Shown: positions 1 through 7,315 of the stretch, in pieces
Layout: each line of letters starts with the position of its first letter
Numbering within the stretch: the stretch's first letter is position 1
DNA from: an uncultured Desulfovibrionaceae bacterium
GTDB taxonomy: Bacteria; Desulfobacterota; Desulfovibrionia; Desulfovibrionales; Desulfovibrionaceae
Direction: 5' to 3'
Assembly (NCBI GenBank): GCA_947074125.1
Contig: CAMTOM010000024.1
Location: forward strand, 1-10,755
DNA: 10,755 bases
The notes under the pieces: model-generated
The model's input: the letters and a program-made list of their open reading frames with translations, nothing else
Databases searched by the model: none
What the model was told of the DNA's origin: nothing
Program-made: the position numbers and the translations under genes

Positions 1-55
1 ACGGCATACGAGATTGCTGAATGTGACTGGAGTTCAGACGTGTGCTCTTCCGATC
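1..55 (-). other. Illumina TruSeq i7 adapter (library artefact)
   Basis: Positions 1-14 match part of the P7 flow-cell primer. Positions 15-22 hold an 8-base index (TGCTGAAT), and 23-55 match the reverse-oriented TruSeq read-2 adapter ending in GCTCTTCCGATC. The right end of the contig carries the same adapter in the opposite orientation with index ATTCAGAA. Its reverse complement, TTCTGAAT, differs from the left index by one base, so both look like the same sample barcode with a sequencing error. This is synthetic DNA, not genome. It overwrites the 3' end of typA and supplies a false stop codon at 34-36. Confidence 0.97.
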
Positions 56-1602
56 GGCTCGAGAAACAAAACGCCGCGTGGTTCCAGATTGAACAGAGCA
101 TAGGCCACGCCTGCTCCTGAGCGATCTGCAACAATGGAGCCTGTGAAGCGTGTGAAAAAGTCACCTCTCCATTCTTCGTAGCCCGCAAGGTATGAGTTCA
201 TAAGACCCGTTCCCTTGGTGTCTGTGAGGAACTCATCGCGATAGCCAATCAGGCCTCGTGAGGGAACAGAAAATTCCAGGCGGACACGACCGGTACCATT
301 ATTGGCGCAGTTGAGCATACGCCCTTTGCGCTGCGTCAGTTTTTCTGTGACAACGCCCATAAAGGTTTCATCGCAATCCACATAGAGGTGTTCGATAGGT
401 TCTATGAGTTTGCCATTGGAATCTTTTTTCAGAATAACTTCAGGGCGTCCAACGGAAAGCTCAAAGCCTTCACGGCGCATGGTTTCGATAAGGATAGCCA
501 TCTGAAATTCGCCTCGTCCCTTGACCATAAAGGTATCGTTTTCATTGGAGCGTTCCACACGGATGGCAACATTGCGCAGGCATTCTTTTTCCAGTCTGTC
601 ATAAATAACGCGGCTTTGTACGAGTTTCCCTTCGCGTCCGGCCAGTGGGGAAGTATTGATGCCAAAGCGCATGGAAACGGTTGGTTCATCCACGCGGATA
701 CGGGGGAGCGTGCGAGGGGATTCCTTGGTGCAGATGGTATCGCCAATGGTCACATTTTCGATACCAGCCAGAACAACAATATCTCCTGGGGAAGCTTCTT
801 TGACTTCGGTAAGCTGGGGGCCTGCATATACCTGGAGCTTGCTCACGCGCAAGGGAATGGGAGAGCCATCTTCTGCAATGCAGACCAGAGCTTCCTTGTC
901 ATGGACAGAGCCATGTATGATACGTCCCACAGCCAGGCGTCCCAGATAGTCTGAGTAATCCAGATCAGCAACCAGCATTTGGAAGGGCTCTTCTGGATCA
1001 TGTTGTGGTGCAGGAATATATTTAAGGATAGCTTCAAAAAGTGGTGACAGGTCGTTTTGCTCGTCATCAAGATTGTTCATCGCGACGCCCGCACGACCAA
1101 TGGCATACAGGACAGGGAATTCAAGCTGGCTGTCAGTTGCGTCCAAATCAATGAAAAGGTCGTAGACTTCGTTGAGAACTTCCTCAGGTCTGGCATCTTT
1201 GCGGTCAATTTTGTTGACGACGACAATAACGGGGAGTCCTGCCTCAAGCGTTTTGCGCAGAACAAAACGTGTTTGTGGCAGGGGGCCTTCAGATGCGTCT
1301 ACAAGCAGAATGGCGCCATTGGCCATAGAGAGAGAGCGCTCCACTTCACCACCAAAGTCGGCGTGACCAGGGGTGTCAACGATATTGATTTTGACGTCTT
1401 TCCAGGTAACGGCGCAGTTTTTGGCTGCGATGGTAATGCCTCGCTCACGCTCAAGATCCATGTTGTCCATGAGGCGATCATCGACTTGCTGGTCGGCACG
1501 AAAGAGACCGCTTTGACGGAAAAGGGCATCGACAAGAGTGGTTTTGCCGTGGTCAACGTGGGCGATAATGGCGACATTACGAAGAGAATTGTTGTGTTGC
1601 AT
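56..1602 (-). CDS. typA: Translational GTPase TypA/BipA, 3' end missing
   Basis: TypA/BipA is a ribosome-binding GTPase of the EF-G/LepA family, linked to 50S assembly and stress or cold growth. About 515 native codons are present. The family is usually around 600-615 residues, so roughly 95 C-terminal residues are lost where the adapter begins; residues after LEP are adapter-encoded. The G motifs are all visible: G1 AHVDHGKT at 14-21, G2 RGITI at 54-58, G3 DTPGH at 76-80, and G4 NKID at 130-133. Domain II follows, then the EF-G-like domain with VKGRGEFQMAIL and the TypA-typical SVPSRGLIGYRDEFLTDTKGTG segment. The ATG at 1600-1602 is the natural start because the P-loop then lies 14 residues in; its ribosome site is weak. 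The gene lies 64 nt downstream of the phosphorylase gene on the same strand, so the two may be co-transcribed. Confidence 0.96.
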
Positions 1603-1666
1603 AGTGCTATTGTCTACGATGTTTAAAGATAAAAGGATTGATGGGAAGCGGAAAGATAGGCGAAGT

Positions 1667-2488
1667 TTATAATTTTGTCACTACCTCTTTGAGTAGGGAT
1701 GCCAGTTGGCTTCCGCTGCGATTGGCTGTTTGAATGACCTCCTCAAGAGGGGCTGGTGCCATGCAGTCAGGAAGATTTTTATTTGTCAGGCATGAAATGC
1801 CCAGGATGCGCATACCGAGATGGCAGGCCGCAATGGCTTCCAGTACAGTAGACATGCCCACAGCATCACCGCCCATATGCCGATAGGCACGTGTTTCCGC
1901 AGGCGTTTCCATCTGAGGGCCACGTACGCCGACATAGACGCCGCGATGGAGAGTAATGCCCAGAGAAAGGGCGGCTTGTTCTGCCTGTTTCCGGTATTCC
2001 TGATCATATATGGCATTCATGTCAGGGAAGCGGCTTCCCCATGCAGCAACATTGTTTCCCTCCAGGGGAGAGGTGGCGGTAGTATTGATATGATCGCTTA
2101 TGAGCATAAGCTCTCCAGCATCAAATTGCGGATTGATAGCGCCTGCGGCATTGGTTATAACAAGACTGCGTGCCCCAAGGCTGTGCATAATGCGTACTCC
2201 CATGCTTACCTGGGCGGCGCTGTACCCCTCGTAGAGATGGCAGCGCCCTTGCTGCACGATAACGGGGATATTTTGGAGTTTTCCGAGCAAAAAACGTCCT
2301 GCGTGCGAGTCGACTGTAGAAAGAGGGTAGTCGGGTATTTCTTCGTAGCTGATGCTTTCTGTGTCGCTGAGGCCTTCTGCCAGTCCGCCAAGACCCGTCC
2401 CTAGTATCAGAGCGATACGGGGTGCTGCCTGGGGGAGGCGCTGGCGAATGGCTGTGGTGGCGCGCTGGACATCGTGAAGATTTTGCAT
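1667..2488 (-). CDS. Purine nucleoside phosphorylase (trimeric PNP-I type)
   Basis: This cytoplasmic salvage enzyme cleaves purine nucleosides with phosphate to free base and ribose-1-phosphate. With 273 residues it has the usual size of trimeric PNPs. Visible motifs are the phosphate loop LGTGLGG (29-35), GRCHLYEGY (81-89; R82, H84, Y86 and E87 at the phosphate/ribose site), TNAAG (112-116), the base-binding Glu in PQMET (E194), DAVGMSTV around M212-S213, and LTNK (N236), which corresponds to the Asn that recognises 6-oxopurines in mammalian-type PNP. Guanosine/inosine preference is therefore likely but inferred. An upstream in-frame ATG at 2516-2518 would add ten residues but has no ribosome site. 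The ATG at 2486-2488 has AGGGAG seven bases upstream and is preferred. The gene is transcribed divergently from the biotin carboxylase gene and lies upstream of typA. Confidence 0.93.
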   Translation of the reverse strand: MQNLHDVQRATTAIRQRLPQAAPRIALILGTGLGGLAEGLSDTESISYEEIPDYPLSTVDSHAGRFLLGKLQNIPVIVQQGRCHLYEGYSAAQVSMGVRIMHSLGARSLVITNAAGAINPQFDAGELMLISDHINTTATSPLEGNNVAAWGSRFPDMNAIYDQEYRKQAEQAALSLGITLHRGVYVGVRGPQMETPAETRAYRHMGGDAVGMSTVLEAIAACHLGMRILGISCLTNKNLPDCMAPAPLEEVIQTANRSGSQLASLLKEVVTKL

Positions 2489-2495
2489 GAAACTT

Positions 2496-2501
2496 CTCCC
2501 T
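2496..2501 (-). promoter_or_regulatory. Ribosome binding site of the PNP gene
   Basis: The minus strand reads AGGGAG here, with seven bases before the ATG at 2486-2488. The alternative upstream ATG (2516-2518) has no such element, so this site decides the start. Confidence 0.75.
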
Positions 2502-2578
2502 ATGAGCTTGTGAAACATGTTCGATACTGTTGTTACTGTGGCATAACTGCGTGTGCGGTTTTTTCTGCTGCCTGCCCT

Positions 2579-2607
2579 ATCATATTGCCTCGCTATTGTC
2601 CAAAGAA
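2579..2607 (-). promoter_or_regulatory. Weak candidate sigma-70 promoter for PNP-typA
   Basis: On the minus strand TATGAT (2579-2584) differs from the -10 consensus at one base. Seventeen bases upstream is TTCTTT (2602-2607), a poor -35 element. The site lies about 90 bases upstream of the PNP start. It rests on one good hexamer only. Confidence 0.25.
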
Positions 2608-2728
2608 GTGTAATCGCCTGGGAAAACTCTTCACGCAGTGAGGATTGAAGCTTTGTGAAAATGTATGGGGCTCGTTTGTTTTTGTTGCAGGCAGGATTGG
2701 GGGAGAGGTATTCTGCTCCAATTCGGAC

Positions 2729-2757
2729 TTGCAGGATTTATGTTGAGAGGATATAGA
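2729..2757 (+). promoter_or_regulatory. Weak candidate sigma-70 promoter for the biotin carboxylase gene
   Basis: TTGCAG (2729-2734) and TATAGA (2752-2757) are separated by exactly 17 bases and lie about 90 bases before the ATG. The -35 matches the consensus at three of six bases and the -10 at four of six, so the spacing is the best part of the evidence. Confidence 0.3.
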
Positions 2758-2846
2758 CCAATGGCCGCCGCTGTTGCAATGAGAGTGGCAGTATCGTGAA
2801 ATAATGTAGCGCTTTCTTTTGAGGGGCGCAGGGAGATTTCTACAGC

Positions 2847-4277
2847 ATGTCTCAGGATTTTGCTATTACAGATCATAAGGTGCTTGTTGCGAATCGTGGC
2901 GAAATTGCCATGCGCATTATGCGTGCCTGTCATAAATTGGGTGTGGCCTTTACTGCCATATATACTGCTGCTGATGCCGCGTCTGGTCATGTGCGTCTCG
3001 CACAGGAAATCGGTGGGGAAAAAAGCCTGTATCGCGTTTCTTCCTATCATGACGCCAATGAACTCATGGCGGTTGCTGATGATGCCTTGTGTACGGCTTT
3101 GCATCCAGGATATGGCTTTTTTGCTGAAGATTATCGTTTTGCGCGGCGTGTGACAAAACGGGAACGGAGAATGATTTTTATCGGCCCATCGTGGAAAATT
3201 ATTCGCGAGCTGGGAGACAAGATCAATACCAAGCGTCTGGCACGCAGTTTGGAGGTGCCTACGGTTCCTGGTTCTGACAGGCCTGTGTATGATGAAATGG
3301 AAGCAGAGCGCATTGCGCGTACGGTTTTTGAATTTCAGCTACAGCAGGGAATCAAGCATCCGCTGGTTTTGGTCAAGGCTTCGGCTGGCGGCGGCGGTAT
3401 GGGTATTGAAGAAGTCTATGATATTGATAACTTTCGTTCTGTGTACCGACGCATACGCAACTATGCCATGCGCCAGTTCAAGGATGAAGGCGTGCTGATC
3501 GAGCAGCGTATTACGGACTTCAATCATTTGGAAGTTCAGATTGTCTCTGACCGTTCTGGAAAGCAGCCCGTTCATTTTGGGACGCGCAACTGTTCCATCC
3601 AGTCGACTGGTTTGCAAAAGCGCGTTGAGGTTGCCCCAGGCTTTTCCTCACGGGATTTGTCGTATTCTTTTGATGCCGATAAAGTGCTGGATGATATTGT
3701 TGCCTACTCCCTGACGATGGCGCGCAAGGTCGGTTATGATAATGTGGGTACATGGGAGTGGATTGTCACTCGTGATGGCTCTCCTTTTTTGATGGAAGTA
3801 AATACCCGCATTCAGGTGGAAAACGGCGTTTCTGCGCGTATCTCCCGTGTGCGGGATAATGCCGATGTGGATTTGCTGGCTGAGCAGATACGTATTGGTC
3901 TGGGTGAGCCTTTGGGCTATTCGCAAGAAGATATTGCCACCGAAGGTGTTGGTATTGAATATCGTCTTATTGCCGAAGATCCTGATAATCGCTTCACACC
4001 GTGGTCCGGCTCCATTGAGCAGTTTCACTGGAAAGAACAGCCCTGGCTGAAGGTGCATACCCATGTGCCAACGGATATGGTATATGAAATTCCTTCTGAT
4101 TTTGACCCCAATCTGGCCCTGGCAATTATCTGGGGAAAAGATCTGGAAGAAGCTCGCCAGCGCGGCGTCAGTTTTTTGGATGACTTGTGTCTGACTGGTA
4201 AAAGCGCCACTGGTGAACCATTGAAGTCAAATATCAATTTCCTTCGCGCCAACACAGAGCGTATTTTGCGTTTTTAA
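2847..4277 (+). CDS. accC: Divergent biotin carboxylase (acetyl-CoA carboxylase AccC-like)
   Basis: Biotin carboxylases use ATP and bicarbonate to carboxylate biotin on a carrier protein, the first half-reaction of acyl-CoA carboxylases. The 476 residues show the N-terminal fold (VLVANRGEIAMRI, 12-24), an ATP-grasp domain with GDK (K125) and the glycine loop VKASAGGGGMG (K177), and the C-terminal domain with EYRLIAEDP (R373). Counterparts of Escherichia coli AccC residues H209 (H227), C230 (C249), Q233 (Q252), K238 (K258), E276 (E304), E288 (E317), N290 (N319), R292 (R321) and E296 (E325) are present. Two motifs are unusual: RRHQK is STGLQK, which removes the H236 equivalent and adds a residue, and VEHPVTE is VENGVSA. 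AGGGAG lies 11 bases before the ATG. A terminator follows, then the carboxyltransferase and carrier genes, which supports a shared complex. The substrate (acetyl-CoA or another acyl-CoA) is inferred. Confidence 0.9.
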   Translation: MSQDFAITDHKVLVANRGEIAMRIMRACHKLGVAFTAIYTAADAASGHVRLAQEIGGEKSLYRVSSYHDANELMAVADDALCTALHPGYGFFAEDYRFARRVTKRERRMIFIGPSWKIIRELGDKINTKRLARSLEVPTVPGSDRPVYDEMEAERIARTVFEFQLQQGIKHPLVLVKASAGGGGMGIEEVYDIDNFRSVYRRIRNYAMRQFKDEGVLIEQRITDFNHLEVQIVSDRSGKQPVHFGTRNCSIQSTGLQKRVEVAPGFSSRDLSYSFDADKVLDDIVAYSLTMARKVGYDNVGTWEWIVTRDGSPFLMEVNTRIQVENGVSARISRVRDNADVDLLAEQIRIGLGEPLGYSQEDIATEGVGIEYRLIAEDPDNRFTPWSGSIEQFHWKEQPWLKVHTHVPTDMVYEIPSDFDPNLALAIIWGKDLEEARQRGVSFLDDLCLTGKSATGEPLKSNINFLRANTERILRF

Positions 4278-4282
4278 CTCAA

Positions 4283-4313
4283 GGACTTTCCACCTTTGGT
4301 GGAGAGTTCTTTT
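4283..4313 (+). terminator. Intrinsic terminator after the biotin carboxylase gene
   Basis: Arms 4283-4294 and 4298-4309 form a 12-pair stem (10 Watson-Crick, 2 G-U) around a TTT loop. The top of the stem is TCCACC/GGTGGA. TTTT follows at 4310-4313, then CTT. It begins six bases after the stop codon, so it should end or attenuate transcription before the carboxyltransferase gene. Confidence 0.8.
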
Positions 4314-4325
4314 CTTGTGGAAAGA

Positions 4326-4355
4326 TTGTCCGATTATTCTTATCAGATTTACGAT
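4326..4355 (+). promoter_or_regulatory. Candidate sigma-70 promoter for the carboxyltransferase operon
   Basis: TTGTCC (4326-4331) and TACGAT (4350-4355) are 18 bases apart, each with four of six consensus matches. They lie between the terminator and the ATG at 4391, where a promoter is expected if that terminator works. Confidence 0.35.
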
Positions 4356-4390
4356 AACAAAAAACGATCGCTGAACAGGCGGATGACTAC

Positions 4391-6652
4391 ATGGATACCA
4401 GCGTAGAAAAACGTATTCATACATTAAGAGAGAGACTGGCATATATCGAAGATATTTTTGCTGGCAAGCATGGGGAAGATATTGATCTTTTACAAGATCG
4501 CCTGAAAACCTTTGAAGAGCGGGCGCGCGCTGGTGCGATGGGTGATCCCCACACCGAAATCGGCGGCATTGAAGATCTTTTTGGTTTTGTTGAGCGTCGT
4601 CTTGAAGATAATATCACGCCTATGGATAAGGTGCGCATTGTGCGCCATCCGCAGCGGATTTGCCTGCGTGATATTCTCGAAAATGTCTATGACAACTTCA
4701 CAGAGGTAGGGGGACAGGACGAGCACAGTCTTGATCCCAGTATGCTGATTGCGCGTGCGGTTATTGCGCGGCGACGTGGCAAAAAGATGCATGTACAGTC
4801 TGTGATGGTTATCGGACAGGAAAAAGGGCATGGGGCGGATTTTCGTAATGGAGGTTCCGTAAAGCCCTGGGGTAATGCCAAAGCCCTGCAGTATATGCGT
4901 GTTGCAGAAACTGAAGGTATTCCTATCCATACCTACATCTTTACGCCTGGCTCATATCCTATCGAAGACTATCCTGGTGCGGCACAGCAGATTGCGCGCA
5001 ATATCTATGGCATGGCAAACTTGCGTGTGCCCGTTGTGACTGTGATCAGTGAAGGTGGTTCTGGTGGTGCTGAGGCTATTGGTCTGGCTGACAAGCGCCT
5101 GATGCTGTCTCATGGCTATTATTCAGTTATTTCGCCAGAAGGTGCTGCTGCCATTGAAGGACGCCTCAAGGCTGGTGAGCGAGCGACACCGGAATTGATT
5201 GAGCATTGTGCGACTTCGTTGAGTATAACGGCTCAGGACAATTTGAAGTTTGGCTATATTGATCGTGTTGTGCAGGAACCTCCTTTAGGAGCGCGCCCCA
5301 ATCACTTTGATTTTTTCCGGCAGTTACGTCAGGAAATGCTTCGCGCTACAGACGAGGTGGTGCTGTCTACACGGAGACTCTCATTTTATAAGAGGATTGC
5401 GCTGCGTCGTCTGCGTCGTCCTGATGTGAATCTGGATGATCTGTATATACGCTGGGGCTTGTCGTCGCAGGCAAAAAGCCGTTTGGTGGAAAAGCGGCAG
5501 CAGAAGTTTCTGCGCCTTTCCCGTTCAGCCTGTCGTGACCGCAGACCTTTCTTCACAAAAGTTTCTCAGGCTTTCAGTGATGTACTGATGCGCCCTTACA
5601 ATCATTTGAAGTATGATCTGTATCGACGCCATCGGCGCAAGATGGCAGCGATGGTGGAAGAAATTGATACGGAATGGGAACTCTTCAAGTCTCGTCTTTT
5701 CTCGCCATTTCGTGCTTTGTGCAAAGCACTGCCAGGGAATAGGGGGGCTGCTGCCGAAGATAAAAGTGCAGAACTGATGGCACTTTCAACGTGGACTGGA
5801 GATGCCCGTCGACGTAAATGGAATTATATATCGCCTCGCTATAAAATAGACAGGACAATCACCTGCCCCAATGCCACGACCTATGGCTGTCTTGACCTTT
5901 GGGGGCCAGATCTCTTTGCTGAATTTGCGGGCGTGTGCAGCTATTGTGGCTATCATTTTCCTATGGAGCCAGAATGGTACGTGCGCAATGTCTTTGATGA
6001 AGGTTCTGTGTACGAGTTTAACAGTGAAATTGAAGCGGGCAATCCGCTGCATTTCCCGAACTTTTCCGATCGTGTGGAAAAAGCCCAGAAAACAACAGGC
6101 GCTAAAAGTGGTTGTATGACCTTTGAGGCGCGCATTGACAATATCAAAGTGGTTGTTGCGATGCTTATGGGCACGTTCCGTGGCGGATCTGTGGGCGCTG
6201 CCGAAGGGCAGAAGTTTGTAGAAGCTGCGGAAAGAGCGGCAAAAAAACGTTATCCTTTCCTTGCCTATGTACATGGTACGGCAGGTATTCGCATTCAGGA
6301 AGGAACGCACGGGGTTATCCAGATGCCGCGCTGTACAGTTGCTGTGCGACGTTATATTGAGTCTGGTGGTTTGTATATGGTATTGTATGATACCAACTCT
6401 TTTGCCGGCCCTGTTGCCAGCTTCCTGGGCTGTTCTCCCTACCAGTTTGCCGTGCGTTCTTCCAATATTGGTTTTGCTGGCCCTGGTGTTATCAAGGAAA
6501 CAACGGGTATGGATATTCCGCCCAAGTATCATCGTTCCTATCGGGCTCTTTCCAGAGGGCATATTCAGGCTATCTGGGATCGACCGCAAATTCGGGGCAA
6601 TATCAAGCAGGCTCTGTTGACCATTGGCGGACGCAACCTATACTACCGCTAG
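4391..6652 (+). CDS. Fused carboxyltransferase, AccA-like then AccD-like (ACC alpha-beta)
   Basis: Carboxyltransferase moves CO2 from carboxybiotin to acetyl-CoA, giving malonyl-CoA. In most bacteria AccA and AccD are separate chains; here 753 residues join both. Residues about 80-300 are AccA-like: RHPQR (85-89), IGQEKG (141-146), TPGSYP (185-190), SEGGSGGAEAIG (220-231) and YSVISPEG (244-251). Residues about 326-480 form a long linker rich in Arg and Lys. Residues about 488-745 are AccD-like: GGSVGAAEGQKFV (598-610), GTAGIRIQE (629-637, oxyanion region) and GFAGPGVIKETTG (694-706). Four cysteines (C492, C500, C516, C519) sit where AccD has its zinc ribbon, but the first pair is C-x7-C rather than C-x2-C. 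The alpha-then-beta order is the reverse of single-chain PccB/GcdA-type enzymes. The TAG stop overlaps the ribosome site of the next gene. An acyl-CoA other than acetyl-CoA remains possible. Confidence 0.9.
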   Translation: MDTSVEKRIHTLRERLAYIEDIFAGKHGEDIDLLQDRLKTFEERARAGAMGDPHTEIGGIEDLFGFVERRLEDNITPMDKVRIVRHPQRICLRDILENVYDNFTEVGGQDEHSLDPSMLIARAVIARRRGKKMHVQSVMVIGQEKGHGADFRNGGSVKPWGNAKALQYMRVAETEGIPIHTYIFTPGSYPIEDYPGAAQQIARNIYGMANLRVPVVTVISEGGSGGAEAIGLADKRLMLSHGYYSVISPEGAAAIEGRLKAGERATPELIEHCATSLSITAQDNLKFGYIDRVVQEPPLGARPNHFDFFRQLRQEMLRATDEVVLSTRRLSFYKRIALRRLRRPDVNLDDLYIRWGLSSQAKSRLVEKRQQKFLRLSRSACRDRRPFFTKVSQAFSDVLMRPYNHLKYDLYRRHRRKMAAMVEEIDTEWELFKSRLFSPFRALCKALPGNRGAAAEDKSAELMALSTWTGDARRRKWNYISPRYKIDRTITCPNATTYGCLDLWGPDLFAEFAGVCSYCGYHFPMEPEWYVRNVFDEGSVYEFNSEIEAGNPLHFPNFSDRVEKAQKTTGAKSGCMTFEARIDNIKVVVAMLMGTFRGGSVGAAEGQKFVEAAERAAKKRYPFLAYVHGTAGIRIQEGTHGVIQMPRCTVAVRRYIESGGLYMVLYDTNSFAGPVASFLGCSPYQFAVRSSNIGFAGPGVIKETTGMDIPPKYHRSYRALSRGHIQAIWDRPQIRGNIKQALLTIGGRNLYYR

Positions 6653-6657
6653 GAGGG
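6651..6657 (+). promoter_or_regulatory. Strong ribosome binding site overlapping the carboxyltransferase stop
   Basis: AGGAGGG starts inside the TAG stop of the upstream gene and lies seven bases before the ATG at 6665. This tight spacing suggests coordinated translation of carboxyltransferase and carrier. Confidence 0.85.
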
Positions 6658-6664
6658 ACAGAAC

Positions 6665-7315
6665 ATGTTTGATGTAAAAGCTCTGCTTGATGAAATAAAA
6701 GCCTCTCCATTTCGGAAGATCATAATCACCGCACCACATACGGGACGTGTGAATTTTACTTCGGTGCAGCCTGGTGAAAGAGTGACAGGACCACAGGGAC
6801 TTTGGAAAGAGAAGCCTGGAACATTGCTGGCGACTCTGGATCGGGAGCGTAATCCCAAACCGATTCTTGCTCTGGAAAAAGGCGAACTTGAGACCTTGTA
6901 TCTTGATTTGGAAGGCTGCTTTGTAGAAGCGGGTACGCCTTTGGCTGTTGTGCGTCATTATATGACACGCACCGAAGTACAGAATGAACTTCTGAAAAAG
7001 ACGCTCCATTTGTTTACCGCTCCCGAACGCGCAAAATATTATTTCACACCTGAAATTGATAAAAAAGTACGTGCCTCCGGCTCACAGTCTGTGACAGTGC
7101 ATGAGGGTATGGAACTGTTTATCATGTCGCGTATGAAGCGTGAGGTGCCGCTGCATTATGCTGGGCCTACGGGAGCCATTTACACTGTGTATGTGGAGCC
7201 TTCAGCCAGTACGGACGCTGGACAGCCTCTTATAGGTGTTTGTCCACCTGACCAACTGACTGCCATTCAGGAAGCTGTCATGCAGGTACAGACAGAATGG
7301 AAGGAGGAAGCATAA
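6665..7315 (+). CDS. Biotin-carrier-like protein with two degenerate biotinyl/lipoyl domains
   Basis: By position and fold signature this is the best candidate for the biotin carboxyl carrier of the neighbouring carboxylase. Its 216 residues show two half-recognisable biotinyl domains. The first (about 17-98) has APHTGRV (23-29), then LALEKGELE with K72 where the biotinyl lysine is expected, then GCFVEAGTPLAVV (84-96). The second (about 118-192) has SVTVHEGMELFIMSRMKREV, with K158 in the biotin-lysine position, then GPTGAIYTVYVEP and DAGQPLIGV, which match the closing half of the domain well. Neither has the standard A/V-M-K-M motif: the second reads MKR and the first EKG. Whether either lysine is biotinylated cannot be seen; K158 is my preferred site. 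The gene starts 12 nt after the carboxyltransferase stop. A lipoyl-type or non-modified structural role is the alternative. Confidence 0.72.
   Translation: MFDVKALLDEIKASPFRKIIITAPHTGRVNFTSVQPGERVTGPQGLWKEKPGTLLATLDRERNPKPILALEKGELETLYLDLEGCFVEAGTPLAVVRHYMTRTEVQNELLKKTLHLFTAPERAKYYFTPEIDKKVRASGSQSVTVHEGMELFIMSRMKREVPLHYAGPTGAIYTVYVEPSASTDAGQPLIGVCPPDQLTAIQEAVMQVQTEWKEEA
7302..7307 (+). promoter_or_regulatory. Ribosome binding site of the 111-residue protein gene
   Basis: AGGAGG lies seven bases before the ATG at 7315. It fixes the start there rather than at the in-frame ATG at 7297, which lies upstream of the site. Confidence 0.8.

Larger units (their letters stand above)
2489..2846. other. 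Divergent intergenic region
   Basis: This spacer of about 358 bases separates the PNP start (minus) from the biotin carboxylase start (plus). It holds no convincing gene: the open frames reaching into it are antisense shadows without ribosome sites or recognisable protein. It should contain promoters for both directions; only weak candidates are visible (2579-2607 minus, 2729-2757 plus). A loose direct repeat sharing GCAGGATT and a GAGAGG-plus-AT-rich tail occurs at 2691-2711 and 2731-2754. No riboswitch fold or terminator hairpin was recognised. Confidence 0.7.

Noticed and set aside
34..57. C-terminal residues and stop codon of the typA frame
   Set aside because: The stop at 34-36 and the residues after LEP are encoded by adapter; the native gene continues beyond the contig.
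388..1626. Plus-strand open frames (388-954 and 1057-1626) opposite typA
   Set aside because: Shadows of a well-conserved GTPase gene, with no recognisable protein in either.
1820..2404. Plus-strand open frame of 194 residues opposite the PNP gene
   Set aside because: Antisense shadow; the PNP frame carries all family motifs.
2489..2518. Longer PNP start at 2516-2518
   Set aside because: No ribosome site precedes it; AGGGAG precedes the ATG at 2486-2488.
2631..3104. Minus-strand open frame of 157 residues across the divergent spacer
   Set aside because: It overlaps the start of the biotin carboxylase gene in antisense, and its translation looks like no protein I know.
5786..6589. Long minus-strand open frame (267 residues) opposite the carboxyltransferase
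   Set aside because: It is antisense to a clearly conserved AccD-like domain, and its translation shows no recognisable motif.
7297..7314. Start at 7297 for the 111-residue protein
   Set aside because: The ribosome site AGGAGG lies downstream of this ATG and is well spaced for 7315.
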